A stretch of DNA of 59,673 nt, from contig JAQWFD010000024.1 of assembly GCA_028704555.1 (NCBI GenBank), forward strand, positions 1-59,673, given 5' to 3'. The stretch comes from Desulfobacterales bacterium. GTDB taxonomy: Bacteria > Desulfobacterota > Desulfobacteria > Desulfobacterales > JAQWFD01. Both the position numbers and the translations under genes were made by a program. The notes under the pieces are model-generated. The model made no database searches. It was given only the letters and a program-made list of their open reading frames with translations, and was not told where the DNA came from. This document shows positions 43,308-51,856 of this stretch, piece by piece; position 1 is the first letter of the stretch; each line of letters begins with the position of its first letter.

Positions 43308-44471
43308 ATGACAATTGCACGATTTTTTCGGGAACCATCTACGATAAAGTTTGGCCTGAAAGCCGCCATGGACGCCGGCCCCGAAGCCAAACGTTCCGGG
43401 GCCACCAGAGCCCTGTTGGTAACGGATGAGGTTCTGATTAACAACGGCACCACCGGACCGGTATTAGAATCTTTAAAAACGGCCGGTCTCGATCCTGTCG
43501 TGTTCAGCGGCGTGAACTCGGAACCAACTTTGAGCCATGTTCAGGCGGGCCTTGAAATGTTGAAAGCCGGTAAGTGCGATGTGCTGGTGGCGTGTGGCGG
43601 CGGAAGTTCGATTGATACTGCCAAGGCTATAAGTATTATGGCAACCAACCCGGGTGCCATTCAGGAATATATGGGAATTGATAAAGTCGTCAATTCGGGT
43701 TTGCCGCTGATCGCAATACCCACTACCGCGGGTACAGGCAGTGAGGTGACCATGGTGACGATTATTACGGACACCGACCGGGATGTAAAAATGCTGATCG
43801 GGAGTCCGGAACTCATGCCCACCTCAGCACTGGTTGATCCCCTGATGACCATGAAAATGCCCCGGCACCTTACTGCCGCTACCGGACTGGATGCGCTGAC
43901 ACATGCCATAGAGGCCTATGTTTCTGTTAAATCACAGCCCATGAGCGATATCATGGCGCTTTCTGCCGTCGAGCTGCTGGGAAGGTATTTGCCACAGGCC
44001 TGGTCAAATCCCGATAATATTGAAGCTCGGTCAATGACTCTTTTGGGGGCCATGCAGGCAGGTATCGCATTTTCTAATTCTTCCGTTGCGTTGGTGCACG
44101 GCATGTCGAGGCCCATTGGTGCATATTTTCATGTGGCTCACGGTGTGTCCAATGCAGCCCTGCTAGGGATTGTGATGGATTTTTCGTTGATGGGCGCGAC
44201 AAATCGTTATGCGGTTATCGCCGAAAAACTTGGCGTTGCGATGAATGGTCTGTCTGCGTTGGACGCGGCGAGAGCCGGTGCCGATCGGGTAAAAGAGATG
44301 ATTCAGATGCTTAAAGTCCCGAGCTTGTCTGCTTTGGGGGTAACAAAGGCCATGCTGGATAAATTGGTTTCCACTATGGCAGACGATGCAATTGCCAGCG
44401 GTAGCCCGGGCAACAATCCGCGCAAGGCGACAAAAGAGGAAATTATCCAATTGTATTATGATGCGTTATAG
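43308..44471 (+). CDS. Iron-containing alcohol dehydrogenase (type III)
   Basis: A 387-residue NAD(P)-dependent enzyme interconverting an alcohol and its aldehyde. It has the nucleotide-binding GGGSSIDTAKAI and the phosphate-contacting PTTAGTGSEVT. The metal-binding aspartate and histidines are in LDALTHAIEAYVS and in VHGMSRPIGAYFHVAHGVSNA-type sequence (the latter near residues 264-284). CAAGGAGG precedes the ATG. It precedes genes for a CoA-acylating aldehyde dehydrogenase and an aldehyde:ferredoxin oxidoreductase, so the pathway probably handles an alcohol through its aldehyde. Confidence 0.92.
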   Translation: MTIARFFREPSTIKFGLKAAMDAGPEAKRSGATRALLVTDEVLINNGTTGPVLESLKTAGLDPVVFSGVNSEPTLSHVQAGLEMLKAGKCDVLVACGGGSSIDTAKAISIMATNPGAIQEYMGIDKVVNSGLPLIAIPTTAGTGSEVTMVTIITDTDRDVKMLIGSPELMPTSALVDPLMTMKMPRHLTAATGLDALTHAIEAYVSVKSQPMSDIMALSAVELLGRYLPQAWSNPDNIEARSMTLLGAMQAGIAFSNSSVALVHGMSRPIGAYFHVAHGVSNAALLGIVMDFSLMGATNRYAVIAEKLGVAMNGLSALDAARAGADRVKEMIQMLKVPSLSALGVTKAMLDKLVSTMADDAIASGSPGNNPRKATKEEIIQLYYDAL

Positions 44472-44747
44472 CGTCCATCGGTATTAAAAAAACGGCAGAT
44501 AAAAGGGTCAAGGGATGACATTAAGGCGCCGTGAATATTGTGCAGTATTTAATTTTTAAGGATTTTGATTTTAACCCTGATGATCCATTGCTTTTATATT
44601 AGATAGTTCAGTCTGGTACGGTTTAATCTGTTTAGTTCGGAAATTAGCGTAGCTATTTAATTTGTTGCGGCGTAGAAATTTGTTTTTGGAACAAGAAATA
44701 AAAAAAATCGGTTAACATATTCTATTAAAGCCCAAAGGAGGTAAAAT

Positions 44748-46202
44748 ATGTCACAACCTGTTTTAAAGAATTTTGTCAATGGCGAATGGATTCTTTCCAA
44801 ATCAAAAAATATTGGTGATGTCTGGTGCCCGGCTACTGGGGAAAAAATTGCAACCGTTCCCTACAGTACCGGGGACGAAGTAGACCAGGCCGTCAAAGCC
44901 GCTAAAGAAGCCTTCTGGGAATGGCGTTGTACCCCGCCTCTGACTCGGGCCCGATATCTGTTCAGGCTGAAAGAAGCATTTGAAGACAGCTTTGAGGATA
45001 TTGCCCGGATCATGACACGGGAGCAAGGCAAAGCAATCGACGAATCTCGCGGAGAAGTCCGCCGGATGATCGAAAATGTTGAACATGCTACCGGCGTTAC
45101 GACAATGATGACCGGCTATTGTCTGGAAGATATCGCAAAGAATATCGACTGCACAGCCGAACCCCAACCCGTGGGGGTGTTTGGTTGTATCGCGCCCTAT
45201 AATTTTCCGGCCATGGTGCCGTGGTGGTTTCTTCCCTATGCTGTTGTTTCGGGAAATACCTATGTATTGAAACCCTCCGAACAGGTTCCGATGACTCAGA
45301 CGAAGATTTTTGAAATTTTGGGGGAGATCGGATTTCCGGAAGGAGTTGTCAATATGGTCCATGGCTCGCGTGATGTCGTCAACGCCATGCTTGACAACCC
45401 CGATATTGAAGGTATCTCTTTTGTCGGCTCGACCCCAACGGCAAAGTATATTTATCAACGTTGCGGTGAGACCGGAAAACGTGTTCAGGCGTTGGGCGGA
45501 GCCAAAAACATCGTTGCCGTTATGCCCGACGCTGACTTGGACAAAGCCTTACCTTCATTGATCACGTCGTTTTTCGGCTGTTCAGGTCAACGATGTCTTT
45601 CCGGATCCATTTTGATGCCGGTAGGGGGCATCGCCGACACCGTTGTAGAGAAATTTAAATCAGCCGCTGAAAAGCTGATTATCGGCGACGGCTTGAACGA
45701 AAACACCGGCATGGGACCGGTTGTCAGCCAAAAGCACAAAGAGCGTGTTCTCGGCTATATCGAAAAAGGCATTAAAGAAGGTGCCGATCTGATCCTGGAT
45801 GGACGAAACTGCACAGTAAGCGATTACCCCGGTGGATTTTTCGTCGGTCCCACCATTTTTGATAATGTTACACCCGATATGACCATCGCCCGTGAGGAAA
45901 TCTTCGGTCCGGTCATCAGTATCGTTCGTGCCAAAAATCTCGATGAAGTTATTGACGTTGTCAATACCCGTGGTTATGCTAACGCAGCTTGCGTTTACAC
46001 CTCCAGTGGCCCCGTAGCCCGGGAATTTAAGTATAAAGTAAAACCGGCGATGGTGGGTATCAATATCGGCATCGCGGCTCCTATGAGCTTTTTCCCATTT
46101 GGCGGTGCCGGTGAATCCATGTTTGGCGATATTAAAGGCCATGGCCGAGAGATTTTTCAGTTTTTCACGAATAAAAAAGTCGTTATTCGACGCTGGTTAT
46201 AA
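44748..46202 (+). CDS. mmsA: CoA-acylating methylmalonate-semialdehyde-type dehydrogenase
   Basis: A 484-residue member of the MmsA branch of the aldehyde dehydrogenase family, which oxidises an aldehyde to the acyl-CoA with NAD+. It has PVGVFGCIAPYNFPAMVPWW, the NAD-binding FVGSTPTAKYIYQR, the catalytic cysteine in CSGQRCLSGS, and REEIFGPVISIVRA with PFGGAGESMFGDIKGHG at the end. AAAGGAGG lies upstream. The true aldehyde is uncertain; the neighbouring alcohol dehydrogenase and AOR suggest a short or branched aliphatic one. Confidence 0.87.
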   Translation: MSQPVLKNFVNGEWILSKSKNIGDVWCPATGEKIATVPYSTGDEVDQAVKAAKEAFWEWRCTPPLTRARYLFRLKEAFEDSFEDIARIMTREQGKAIDESRGEVRRMIENVEHATGVTTMMTGYCLEDIAKNIDCTAEPQPVGVFGCIAPYNFPAMVPWWFLPYAVVSGNTYVLKPSEQVPMTQTKIFEILGEIGFPEGVVNMVHGSRDVVNAMLDNPDIEGISFVGSTPTAKYIYQRCGETGKRVQALGGAKNIVAVMPDADLDKALPSLITSFFGCSGQRCLSGSILMPVGGIADTVVEKFKSAAEKLIIGDGLNENTGMGPVVSQKHKERVLGYIEKGIKEGADLILDGRNCTVSDYPGGFFVGPTIFDNVTPDMTIAREEIFGPVISIVRAKNLDEVIDVVNTRGYANAACVYTSSGPVAREFKYKVKPAMVGINIGIAAPMSFFPFGGAGESMFGDIKGHGREIFQFFTNKKVVIRRWL

Positions 46203-46214
46203 GAGCGTTTTAAC

Positions 46215-46249
46215 AAAGGGGCGTTGCCGGAAACGACCGACGCCCCTTT
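46215..46249 (+). terminator. Hairpin with T tail between the dehydrogenase and ferritin-like genes
   Basis: AAAGGGGCG (46215-46223) pairs with CGCCCCTTT (46241-46249), followed by one more T. It lies just after the dehydrogenase stop and just before the ribosome-binding site (CAGGGAG) of the next gene, so it may be a partial terminator. Confidence 0.5.
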
Positions 46250-46262
46250 TCAGGGAGTGACT

Positions 46263-46691
46263 ATGCCGCTTATAAATTTTGGAGGAGTTTTATCATTCGC
46301 GATGGAGCTGGAAGACCAAAGCAAAGCATTTTACGCACAGGTCCTTCAGAATCCGGCCTGCGCCGATATTAAAGATATGATGGAGCAGTTTAACGCAGAT
46401 GCTGGTAAAAATACAAAATTATTGCAGTTGACGCGTCGGGAAAACGTTTCCGAAATGATTCTGGAAGCCATTGATAATTTTGGCCGGGCTCCTTTTCAGG
46501 TAAAATGCGATGGCGGAAACAGCAGAAATAGATCGGAGACGCTGGCGATTGCCAAAAAATTGGAAAAAACATGCGAAAGCTATTACCGACAAGCCGCAAT
46601 TAAAATGGGAGGACTGCCGGAAGTAGCCAGGGCGCTTAAATTTGCCGGGAAAAGAAGAACGGATCATTGTCTGGCACTGAACGAGGTGTGA
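46263..46691 (+). CDS. Ferritin-like/rubrerythrin-related small protein with incomplete metal site
   Basis: I start at ATG 46263; the upstream in-frame start lies within the hairpin. The 142-residue protein is helical with the first rubrerythrin-type helix AMELEDQSKAFYAQVLQNPA and the segment RRENVSEMILEAIDNFGRAP, which I associate with ferritin-like proteins next to aldehyde oxidoreductases. The usual E-x-x-H of the second helix appears as DAGKN, so a normal di-iron centre looks doubtful. It may be a scaffold, or bind a metal differently. Confidence 0.6.
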   Translation: MPLINFGGVLSFAMELEDQSKAFYAQVLQNPACADIKDMMEQFNADAGKNTKLLQLTRRENVSEMILEAIDNFGRAPFQVKCDGGNSRNRSETLAIAKKLEKTCESYYRQAAIKMGGLPEVARALKFAGKRRTDHCLALNEV

Positions 46692-46850
46692 AAGGCGAAT
46701 AAAAAAGACCGCATCATTTTATTTAAAATCGTAAAGCAGGAGTGAAGTCTTCTCCACAGCTGACTTTCCGAGAATTGCAGAAAAATTTATTGGTTTTTTT
46801 ACATAACCCAATTGGCAACAGTCTAACACACACTATTCGTATAGTATTTT

Positions 46851-46965
46851 TGCCTAAAGCTGTCTCCGAGCCTGCCAGCCTAATAAGGGTGGTCCTCAAG
46901 GAAGGCAGGCCGGCAGGGTTTTGTTGGAAACGGCGGAACCTCCCTTTCGGAAAGGAGATTTTTTT
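46851..46965 (+). ncRNA. Candidate Moco/Tuco riboswitch with terminator upstream of the AOR gene
   Basis: The 300-base leader holds a structured block with CCGAGCCTGCCAGCCTAATA, a TCCTCAAGGA hairpin, GGCAGGCCGGCAGGG and TTGGAAACGG. GCCTGCC pairs with GGCAGGC to close the central helix. This order (CCGAGCC ... GGCCGG ... GGAAAC) resembles the Moco RNA motif as I remember it. It is followed by CTCCCTTTCGGAAAGGAG and T7 (46940-46965), an intrinsic terminator. The gene controlled encodes a tungstopterin enzyme, so ligand-dependent termination makes sense. I could not run a covariance search. Confidence 0.6.
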
Positions 46966-47004
46966 GACTTTACGCAGCATTTATTTGAGGGAAGGAGAAG
47001 GGCC

Positions 47005-48900
47005 ATGTCAAATGTGATAGGTGGATATTGGCAGAAAATCGCTGTAATTGATTTGACCACGGGAAAAGTGGATTACATGAGTCCGAGTGAAGATGATCTT
47101 CAAAACTTCATCGGTGGCAGTGGCTTGGGCGCTAAACTGCTTTATGAAAATCTTGAAGCCGGCATCGATCCACTGGGGCCGGAAAATATTCTGATCTGCA
47201 TGACCGGCCCCTTTGTCGGTACTAAATTGCCTGAGTCTGGTCGTTGGGAACTCATTACCAAGAGTCCTTTGACCGGGATTTACCTGGAATCCGACTGCGG
47301 TGGCAAGTGGGGACCTGCCCTGAAAAGCTGCGGTCTTGATGGCGTAATGGTTAAGGGTAAGGCCAAAGAGCCGGTCTATATTACCATTGAAGATGAAGAT
47401 ATTCAGATTAAAAAAGCTGATCACCTATGGAACAAAGGCACATTTGAAACCGATAAGCTGATCAAGAAAGAAATGGGGACAGTCTCTCAGGTTATCTCCA
47501 TCGGCCAGGCCGGAGAAAAATTGGTGAAACTGGCCTGCATCATGACCGGTGGCCGTGATGGCCGAGCAGCCGGCCGTGGTGGCGGAGGCGCTGTTATGGG
47601 CTCCAAGAATCTGAAAGCGATCGCGGTCAAAGGCAGCAAAAAGGTTTCGATCGTTAATCAGAACGTCTTTGACGATTTTCTTTCCGATAGTCGCGTTAAG
47701 ATGAAAGAAGTTCACGATGGCCTGCTTGGCGTTTACGGCACATCCTGCGGAGTGGAAGCTTTCAATCAATGCGGTGACCTTCCGATCAAGAACTGGCTTT
47801 GGGGTACTTGGGACAAGGCTAAAATGGTTTCCGGCCAGCACCTTGCCGAAACTATCCTGAAGAAACGCTATTACTGCGCTGACTGTCTTATCGGTTGCGG
47901 CCGTACCGTAGAGATTCCCAACGGCAAATTCAAAATGGAAAGCGGTAGCGGCCCTGAGTATGAAACGCTTGGTATGCTCGGCTCCAATTGCCTGATCGAC
48001 GATGTCGAAGCCATCGCTAAAGCCAACGAATACTGCAACGATTACGGCATAGATACCATTTCGGCCGGTTCGGCTGTCAGTTTTCTTATGGAGGCCTGGG
48101 AGCACGGCATGATTACCAGTGAAGATACCGGTGGTCTCGAGATGACCTGGGGCAACGGCGAGGCCATGGTTGAAATGATAAAGAAAATCGCTCTGCGTCA
48201 GGACATCGGTGATGATTGTTCCCAGGGTATTCTGGCGGCCGTCAAACGTGTTGGTCCGGTTAGTGAAGAGTTTGCGATCCATACCAAAGGGATGGACTTC
48301 CCTGCCCATGACCCCCGAGGTCGTGGCGGTCTGGCGGTTGCCTACGCGACCTCCAATCGTGGAGCCTGCCATATGCAGGCCTACAACCAGGATTTTGAAG
48401 GCGAAGGCTGTAGCAATATCGCCGATCTTGGCTATGATGCGCCCATGCCGCCCTACACCAATGAAGGCAAAGGTAAGTTCGTTGCTGACCAACAGAATTT
48501 TATGAGCATGATGGACTCGTTGAAGATCTGTAAGTTCTCGGTCTTCGGCGGCATGACAGTCGGTCCCATGACTCAGTGCCTCAACCATATCACCGGATGG
48601 CATTTCACCAATGCCCAGTGGGTGAAATGCGGTGAGCGGATTTTTAACCTGAAGCGTCTGTTCAACACTCGCGAAGGGGTCAGCCGTAAAGATGATACTC
48701 TGCCGGTAAGGATACTGACCAGTCCTCGTCAGGGTGGTGCCGGTGATTTTGTTCCTGACCTGGGCTATCAGCTTCGTGACTATTACCGCGCCCGCGGATG
48801 GGATGAATGGGGTGTTCCCACGCCGGAGACCCTCAAACGACTGGGTCTGGATGCCTATGAATACCATAAAGGCCCTCGCACTACAGCTGCCCAGCGGTAA
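47005..48900 (+). CDS. aor: Aldehyde:ferredoxin oxidoreductase (tungsten enzyme)
   Basis: I start at ATG 47005 (GAAGGAGAAG upstream); the open frame extends further 5' but that part is riboswitch leader. The 631-residue enzyme oxidises aldehydes to acids, with tungsten bound by two pyranopterins. It has the N-terminal beta-domain GGYWQKIAVIDLTTGKVDYM, GGSGLGAKLLYENLE, TGGRDGRAAGRGGGGAVMGS, the Fe-S ligands CADCLIGCG with a later cysteine in LKICKFSVFGG, and the cofactor-contacting DFPAHDPRGRGGLAVAYATS. Electrons would go to ferredoxin. WtpABC encoded upstream supplies the metal. Confidence 0.94.
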   Translation: MSNVIGGYWQKIAVIDLTTGKVDYMSPSEDDLQNFIGGSGLGAKLLYENLEAGIDPLGPENILICMTGPFVGTKLPESGRWELITKSPLTGIYLESDCGGKWGPALKSCGLDGVMVKGKAKEPVYITIEDEDIQIKKADHLWNKGTFETDKLIKKEMGTVSQVISIGQAGEKLVKLACIMTGGRDGRAAGRGGGGAVMGSKNLKAIAVKGSKKVSIVNQNVFDDFLSDSRVKMKEVHDGLLGVYGTSCGVEAFNQCGDLPIKNWLWGTWDKAKMVSGQHLAETILKKRYYCADCLIGCGRTVEIPNGKFKMESGSGPEYETLGMLGSNCLIDDVEAIAKANEYCNDYGIDTISAGSAVSFLMEAWEHGMITSEDTGGLEMTWGNGEAMVEMIKKIALRQDIGDDCSQGILAAVKRVGPVSEEFAIHTKGMDFPAHDPRGRGGLAVAYATSNRGACHMQAYNQDFEGEGCSNIADLGYDAPMPPYTNEGKGKFVADQQNFMSMMDSLKICKFSVFGGMTVGPMTQCLNHITGWHFTNAQWVKCGERIFNLKRLFNTREGVSRKDDTLPVRILTSPRQGGAGDFVPDLGYQLRDYYRARGWDEWGVPTPETLKRLGLDAYEYHKGPRTTAAQR

Positions 48901-48917
48901 TTTGCCTTAGGTAAACC

Positions 48918-49015
48918 CCCGGCTTTGCCGGGCGACTCATTAAATTTTTGACATTTACGGGAGTAAATGGAAGCCCCTCCAGATGTGAAGCGCTCAGCGT
49001 CACAAAGGAGGGGCT
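48918..49015 (+). terminator. Two successive hairpins ending the AOR transcript
   Basis: CCCGGC-TTT-GCCGGG (48918-48932) is followed by ATTAAATTTTT. A second stem, AGCCCCTCC (48972-48980) with GGAGGGGCT (49007-49015), is followed by ATTTG. Together they mark the end of the AOR unit. Confidence 0.65.
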
Positions 49016-49542
49016 ATTTGCACATGCTCATATCAATGGTAGATGTCAAGCAAGTTGTCGTCTAAACAATAACAAAATTATCGGTTATGCCCGCAAAAAA
49101 ATTCCAGGCCCTCCGACGAGTTTTTGAAGACCCATTCTCGGCCCTGAGAATTTTTTGTTCCTTCTTTGACAAAATGGTCTTTATCGGTATGACCTTATCC
49201 ACTTGTGCCGTCTTTTCACCATCTTCGGTTGTCTTTTCTGAGTTGTTTCTATTGGTTAACGCTACCTCACCGATATGGCGCCAATTTCTTGTTTTGATGA
49301 GTGGATTCACGCTAATTGATGGACAACAATTCACTTTAAATGAGGGTTACTGCTCTGCCAGTGCCATCCGTCAGGGCCGATAAAATACGTACGGATTCAA
49401 AAAAAAAAATAGCTGTTTACGACGGTTCGCAGTTGCTTACCGGTCAAACCCGTTTCGCGTATTCATTGGAGAATAAAAAGAGATCGGGTTTTTCATAATG
49501 CCTGATCCGATCGCATCAATTTTCCGGTTTCTGTTGTTCACA
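49016..49542. other. Intergenic stretch without a supported gene
   Basis: Overlapping plus- and minus-strand frames of about 90 codons exist (49062-49383), but neither has a ribosome-binding site or recognisable motif. I see no strong repeat. It separates the end of the AOR gene from the convergent sigma54 activator gene. Confidence 0.4.
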
Positions 49543-50904
49543 TCAGGCCAGTCTGAATTGTTTTATCTTTCGCCAGAGGGTGGATCGGCTGATGCCCAGT
49601 TCTCTTGCCGCGCAAGCTCGGTTGCCGTTATGCTTGTGGAGGATTTCTTGCGTAAGGCGGGCTTCCGAATGCTGCAGAGCTCCTTTATTGGGGGAAAAAT
49701 TGTTGGGTATCCGGCTGTGGTGAAGAAAATCCATCGGCAGTTGGGATAGTTGAATTTCATCTCCCGGGCAGAGTACGCAGGCATGTTCCAGGATGTTTTC
49801 CAGTTCCCGGATATTGCCGGGATAGTTATACTTCATCAGGTGGGTCATGACATCATTGGATACCCGTTTGACGGGGCTGTTGCTTTTCTCGCTTATTTTT
49901 TGAATAAATGTTTCCACCAGAAGTGGAATGTCCTCCTTGCGATCCTTGAGATCCGGCAACACGAGTTTGATGATGTTGAGTCGATAATACAGGTCTTTTC
50001 GAAATTTCCCTTCCATCACAAGGGCTTCCATGTTTCTGTTGCTGGCGGCAATGATGCGGGCATTGGTTTGAGACGGTCGCGTGGCACCCACCGGGTAAAA
50101 TTCTTTTTCTTCGATAACCTTTAACAGTTTTACCTGGAAGGCGTGAGACATGTCGCCCACTTCATCCAGGAAAAGAGTTCCGCCGTTTGCGATGCTGAAG
50201 AGGCCGGGTTTGTCGGTTTTTGCATCCGTAAACGCCCCTTTGGCATAACCGAAAAGTTCGGATTCCAGAAGCGTTTCCGGTATGGCCCCGCAGTTGAGTT
50301 TTATAAGGTTTTTATTTTTTTGTGGGCTCAAATTATGAATGGCCTTGGCCATTAATCCTTTACCCGTGCCGCTGGCACCCTCTATCAATATGGTTGTTTC
50401 ACTGGAGGCAACCCTGGGCAGGATTTCAAACAGGTTTTGCATGATCGGATTTTTGCTGACAATATCATCCAGACAATAATTTTTGGTGACCATTTTCCGG
50501 GAGACTTTCAGTTTTGTCAGATTTCTGAAAATGGCAACGAGCGCTATGATGTTGCCGCAGTCATCCCGGAGCGCCGAGGTCGATATGCTGACAGGCCTTT
50601 TTTTCCCGGATTCGCAGATGATTTTTGTTTCAAAGTCATAGACGGGCTCCCCGGTTTTGAAGGTGTAATCAAGCGGGCAGTTTGCAGAACAGTCGGTTGA
50701 TGTAAACAGATCAAAACAGTGCCTGCCATAAATTTTTTCGAAAGAAAGTCCGGTGATGGTTTGCGAAGCTTGATTCATGTAAGTGATGCAGTGATCCTGA
50801 GTGTTTACGATAAATACGCCTGCTCGGATGTTTTCAAGGATCTCCCGGCAGGGTAGCTTTAGTTCAAAGGCAGGCAGAGAAGGTTCTTGACGGTTATGGC
50901 TCAA
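49543..50904 (-). CDS. Sigma54-dependent transcriptional activator with PAS sensor
   Basis: A 453-residue NtrC-type activator: a PAS domain at about 20-125 with clustered cysteines (C63, C72, C76 in the STDCSANC region) that could sense redox state or bind a cofactor; an AAA+ domain with Walker A GASGTGKG, Walker B GGTLFLDEVGDM and R-finger region FRKDLYYRLN; and a Fis-type helix-turn-helix (NRACAARELGISRSTLWRKI). The sigma54-contact loop reads GAFTDA instead of the near-invariant GAFTGA. It is divergent from the selenoprotein candidate, whose promoter looks sigma54-type. Confidence 0.92.
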   Translation of the reverse strand: MSHNRQEPSLPAFELKLPCREILENIRAGVFIVNTQDHCITYMNQASQTITGLSFEKIYGRHCFDLFTSTDCSANCPLDYTFKTGEPVYDFETKIICESGKKRPVSISTSALRDDCGNIIALVAIFRNLTKLKVSRKMVTKNYCLDDIVSKNPIMQNLFEILPRVASSETTILIEGASGTGKGLMAKAIHNLSPQKNKNLIKLNCGAIPETLLESELFGYAKGAFTDAKTDKPGLFSIANGGTLFLDEVGDMSHAFQVKLLKVIEEKEFYPVGATRPSQTNARIIAASNRNMEALVMEGKFRKDLYYRLNIIKLVLPDLKDRKEDIPLLVETFIQKISEKSNSPVKRVSNDVMTHLMKYNYPGNIRELENILEHACVLCPGDEIQLSQLPMDFLHHSRIPNNFSPNKGALQHSEARLTQEILHKHNGNRACAARELGISRSTLWRKIKQFRLA

Positions 50905-51221
50905 AACGGTGTTCCCTTAATCGTGATGTCAGCATTTAATGATGGCATTGGTTGAGAGGCAACGAAAGGCCTCGGAAAAAAACGAGAAACTTCAGAACGT
51001 CAGGTTGTGTATAATTACAGTTTTTTAGATAAAATTTCAAGAATTTAGTGCGTTATCTCGTTTCAGCCGCTTGAATTTGTCTTTGGATAAATCGGTGCCA
51101 GGTGATTTTTATTTGATTTTAGTTCGCAAATAACCATTTGAAAATATTGACTAATTCTGAAAAAGACAAATATATATTCATATGCTTACCGGGTGAAGGT
51201 GAATGTAGCGCGTGTGTGATG

Positions 51222-51246
51222 AAATTGTTTCAAATTGAAACAATTT
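51222..51246. promoter_or_regulatory. Perfect 25-base palindrome, candidate enhancer site
   Basis: AAATTGTTTCAA and TTGAAACAATTT flank a single central A. It lies about 430 bases upstream of the sigma54-type promoter and about 320 bases from the activator gene start. That distance suits an upstream activating sequence recognised by the Fis-type domain of the neighbouring activator. Confidence 0.5.
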
Positions 51247-51656
51247 GGATGAAACCACCTGAATGGTTGTGCTTTTATCGCTTTGGCGTTGTGATATCCG
51301 CCTCTGGGATGATGCGGAATCATAAAACAGGCGGAAATTTTTCAATGGGGGAAGCCTGTTTAAGGAAAAACGTTTCAAAATCAAACGCTTCTCATGAACC
51401 GATCCGTGTTTCACCCAAGATCAAAGGAATTTACGGGTCTATTTCAGTCAAGTTTAGGCAATACTATCGTTGCTGGTTTTTTTCGGTGCAGTTCTGCGTA
51501 ATTATTTCAGACCGGACTGACGATTAAAAAAAGGAATATAAAAACGGTGAGATACAGCGGATGCTGTCGTTTTGGCTTGAAGAATGCTTTTATGAATATC
51601 AATAATTGTAGTTGAATTGATTAGAATTATGGCTTTTGTTCAAAAAAAATTTAAAA

Positions 51657-51673
51657 TGGGCATAAAGTTTGCA
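51657..51673 (+). promoter_or_regulatory. Sigma54-type -24/-12 promoter
   Basis: TGGGCATAAAGTTTGCA has the invariant GG and GC with the required ten-base spacing, and TTGCA at -12. It lies about 185 bases upstream of the TAT-secreted redox protein gene and opposite a sigma54 activator gene. The long AT-rich 950-base gap around it has no other supported gene. Confidence 0.65.
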
Positions 51674-51856
51674 TTTATAAAACATAAAAAAGTTCGAAAT
51701 CGATATATGGCTGTTGGTAGATAGGTAGAGAGAATCGGTTTTTGACAGCTGTATCCACCCAAAGGAAACAGAACATTGTAAAGCAGGCTTTTGGGCTGAA
51801 TCGATGATAGCACAGGATTTTTAAAATGGATTACGCTTTAAGGAGGAACGTTACTT

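Noticed and set aside
46812..46845. A sigma70 promoter TTGGCA...TATAGT for the AOR leader
   Set aside because: The spacing is 22 bases, too long for a convincing promoter; the true start of the leader is unresolved.
47425..48867. A 480-codon minus-strand open frame opposite the AOR gene
   Set aside because: A shadow of the AOR coding frame, with no family motif.
49062..49383. Two overlapping frames of about 90 codons after the AOR terminators
   Set aside because: No start signals or motifs, and each is as likely as the other, suggesting neither is a gene.
51138..51527. A 129-codon plus-strand frame in the sigma54 regulatory gap
   Set aside because: No ribosome-binding site; it runs across the palindromic enhancer candidate, and its composition is not protein-like.
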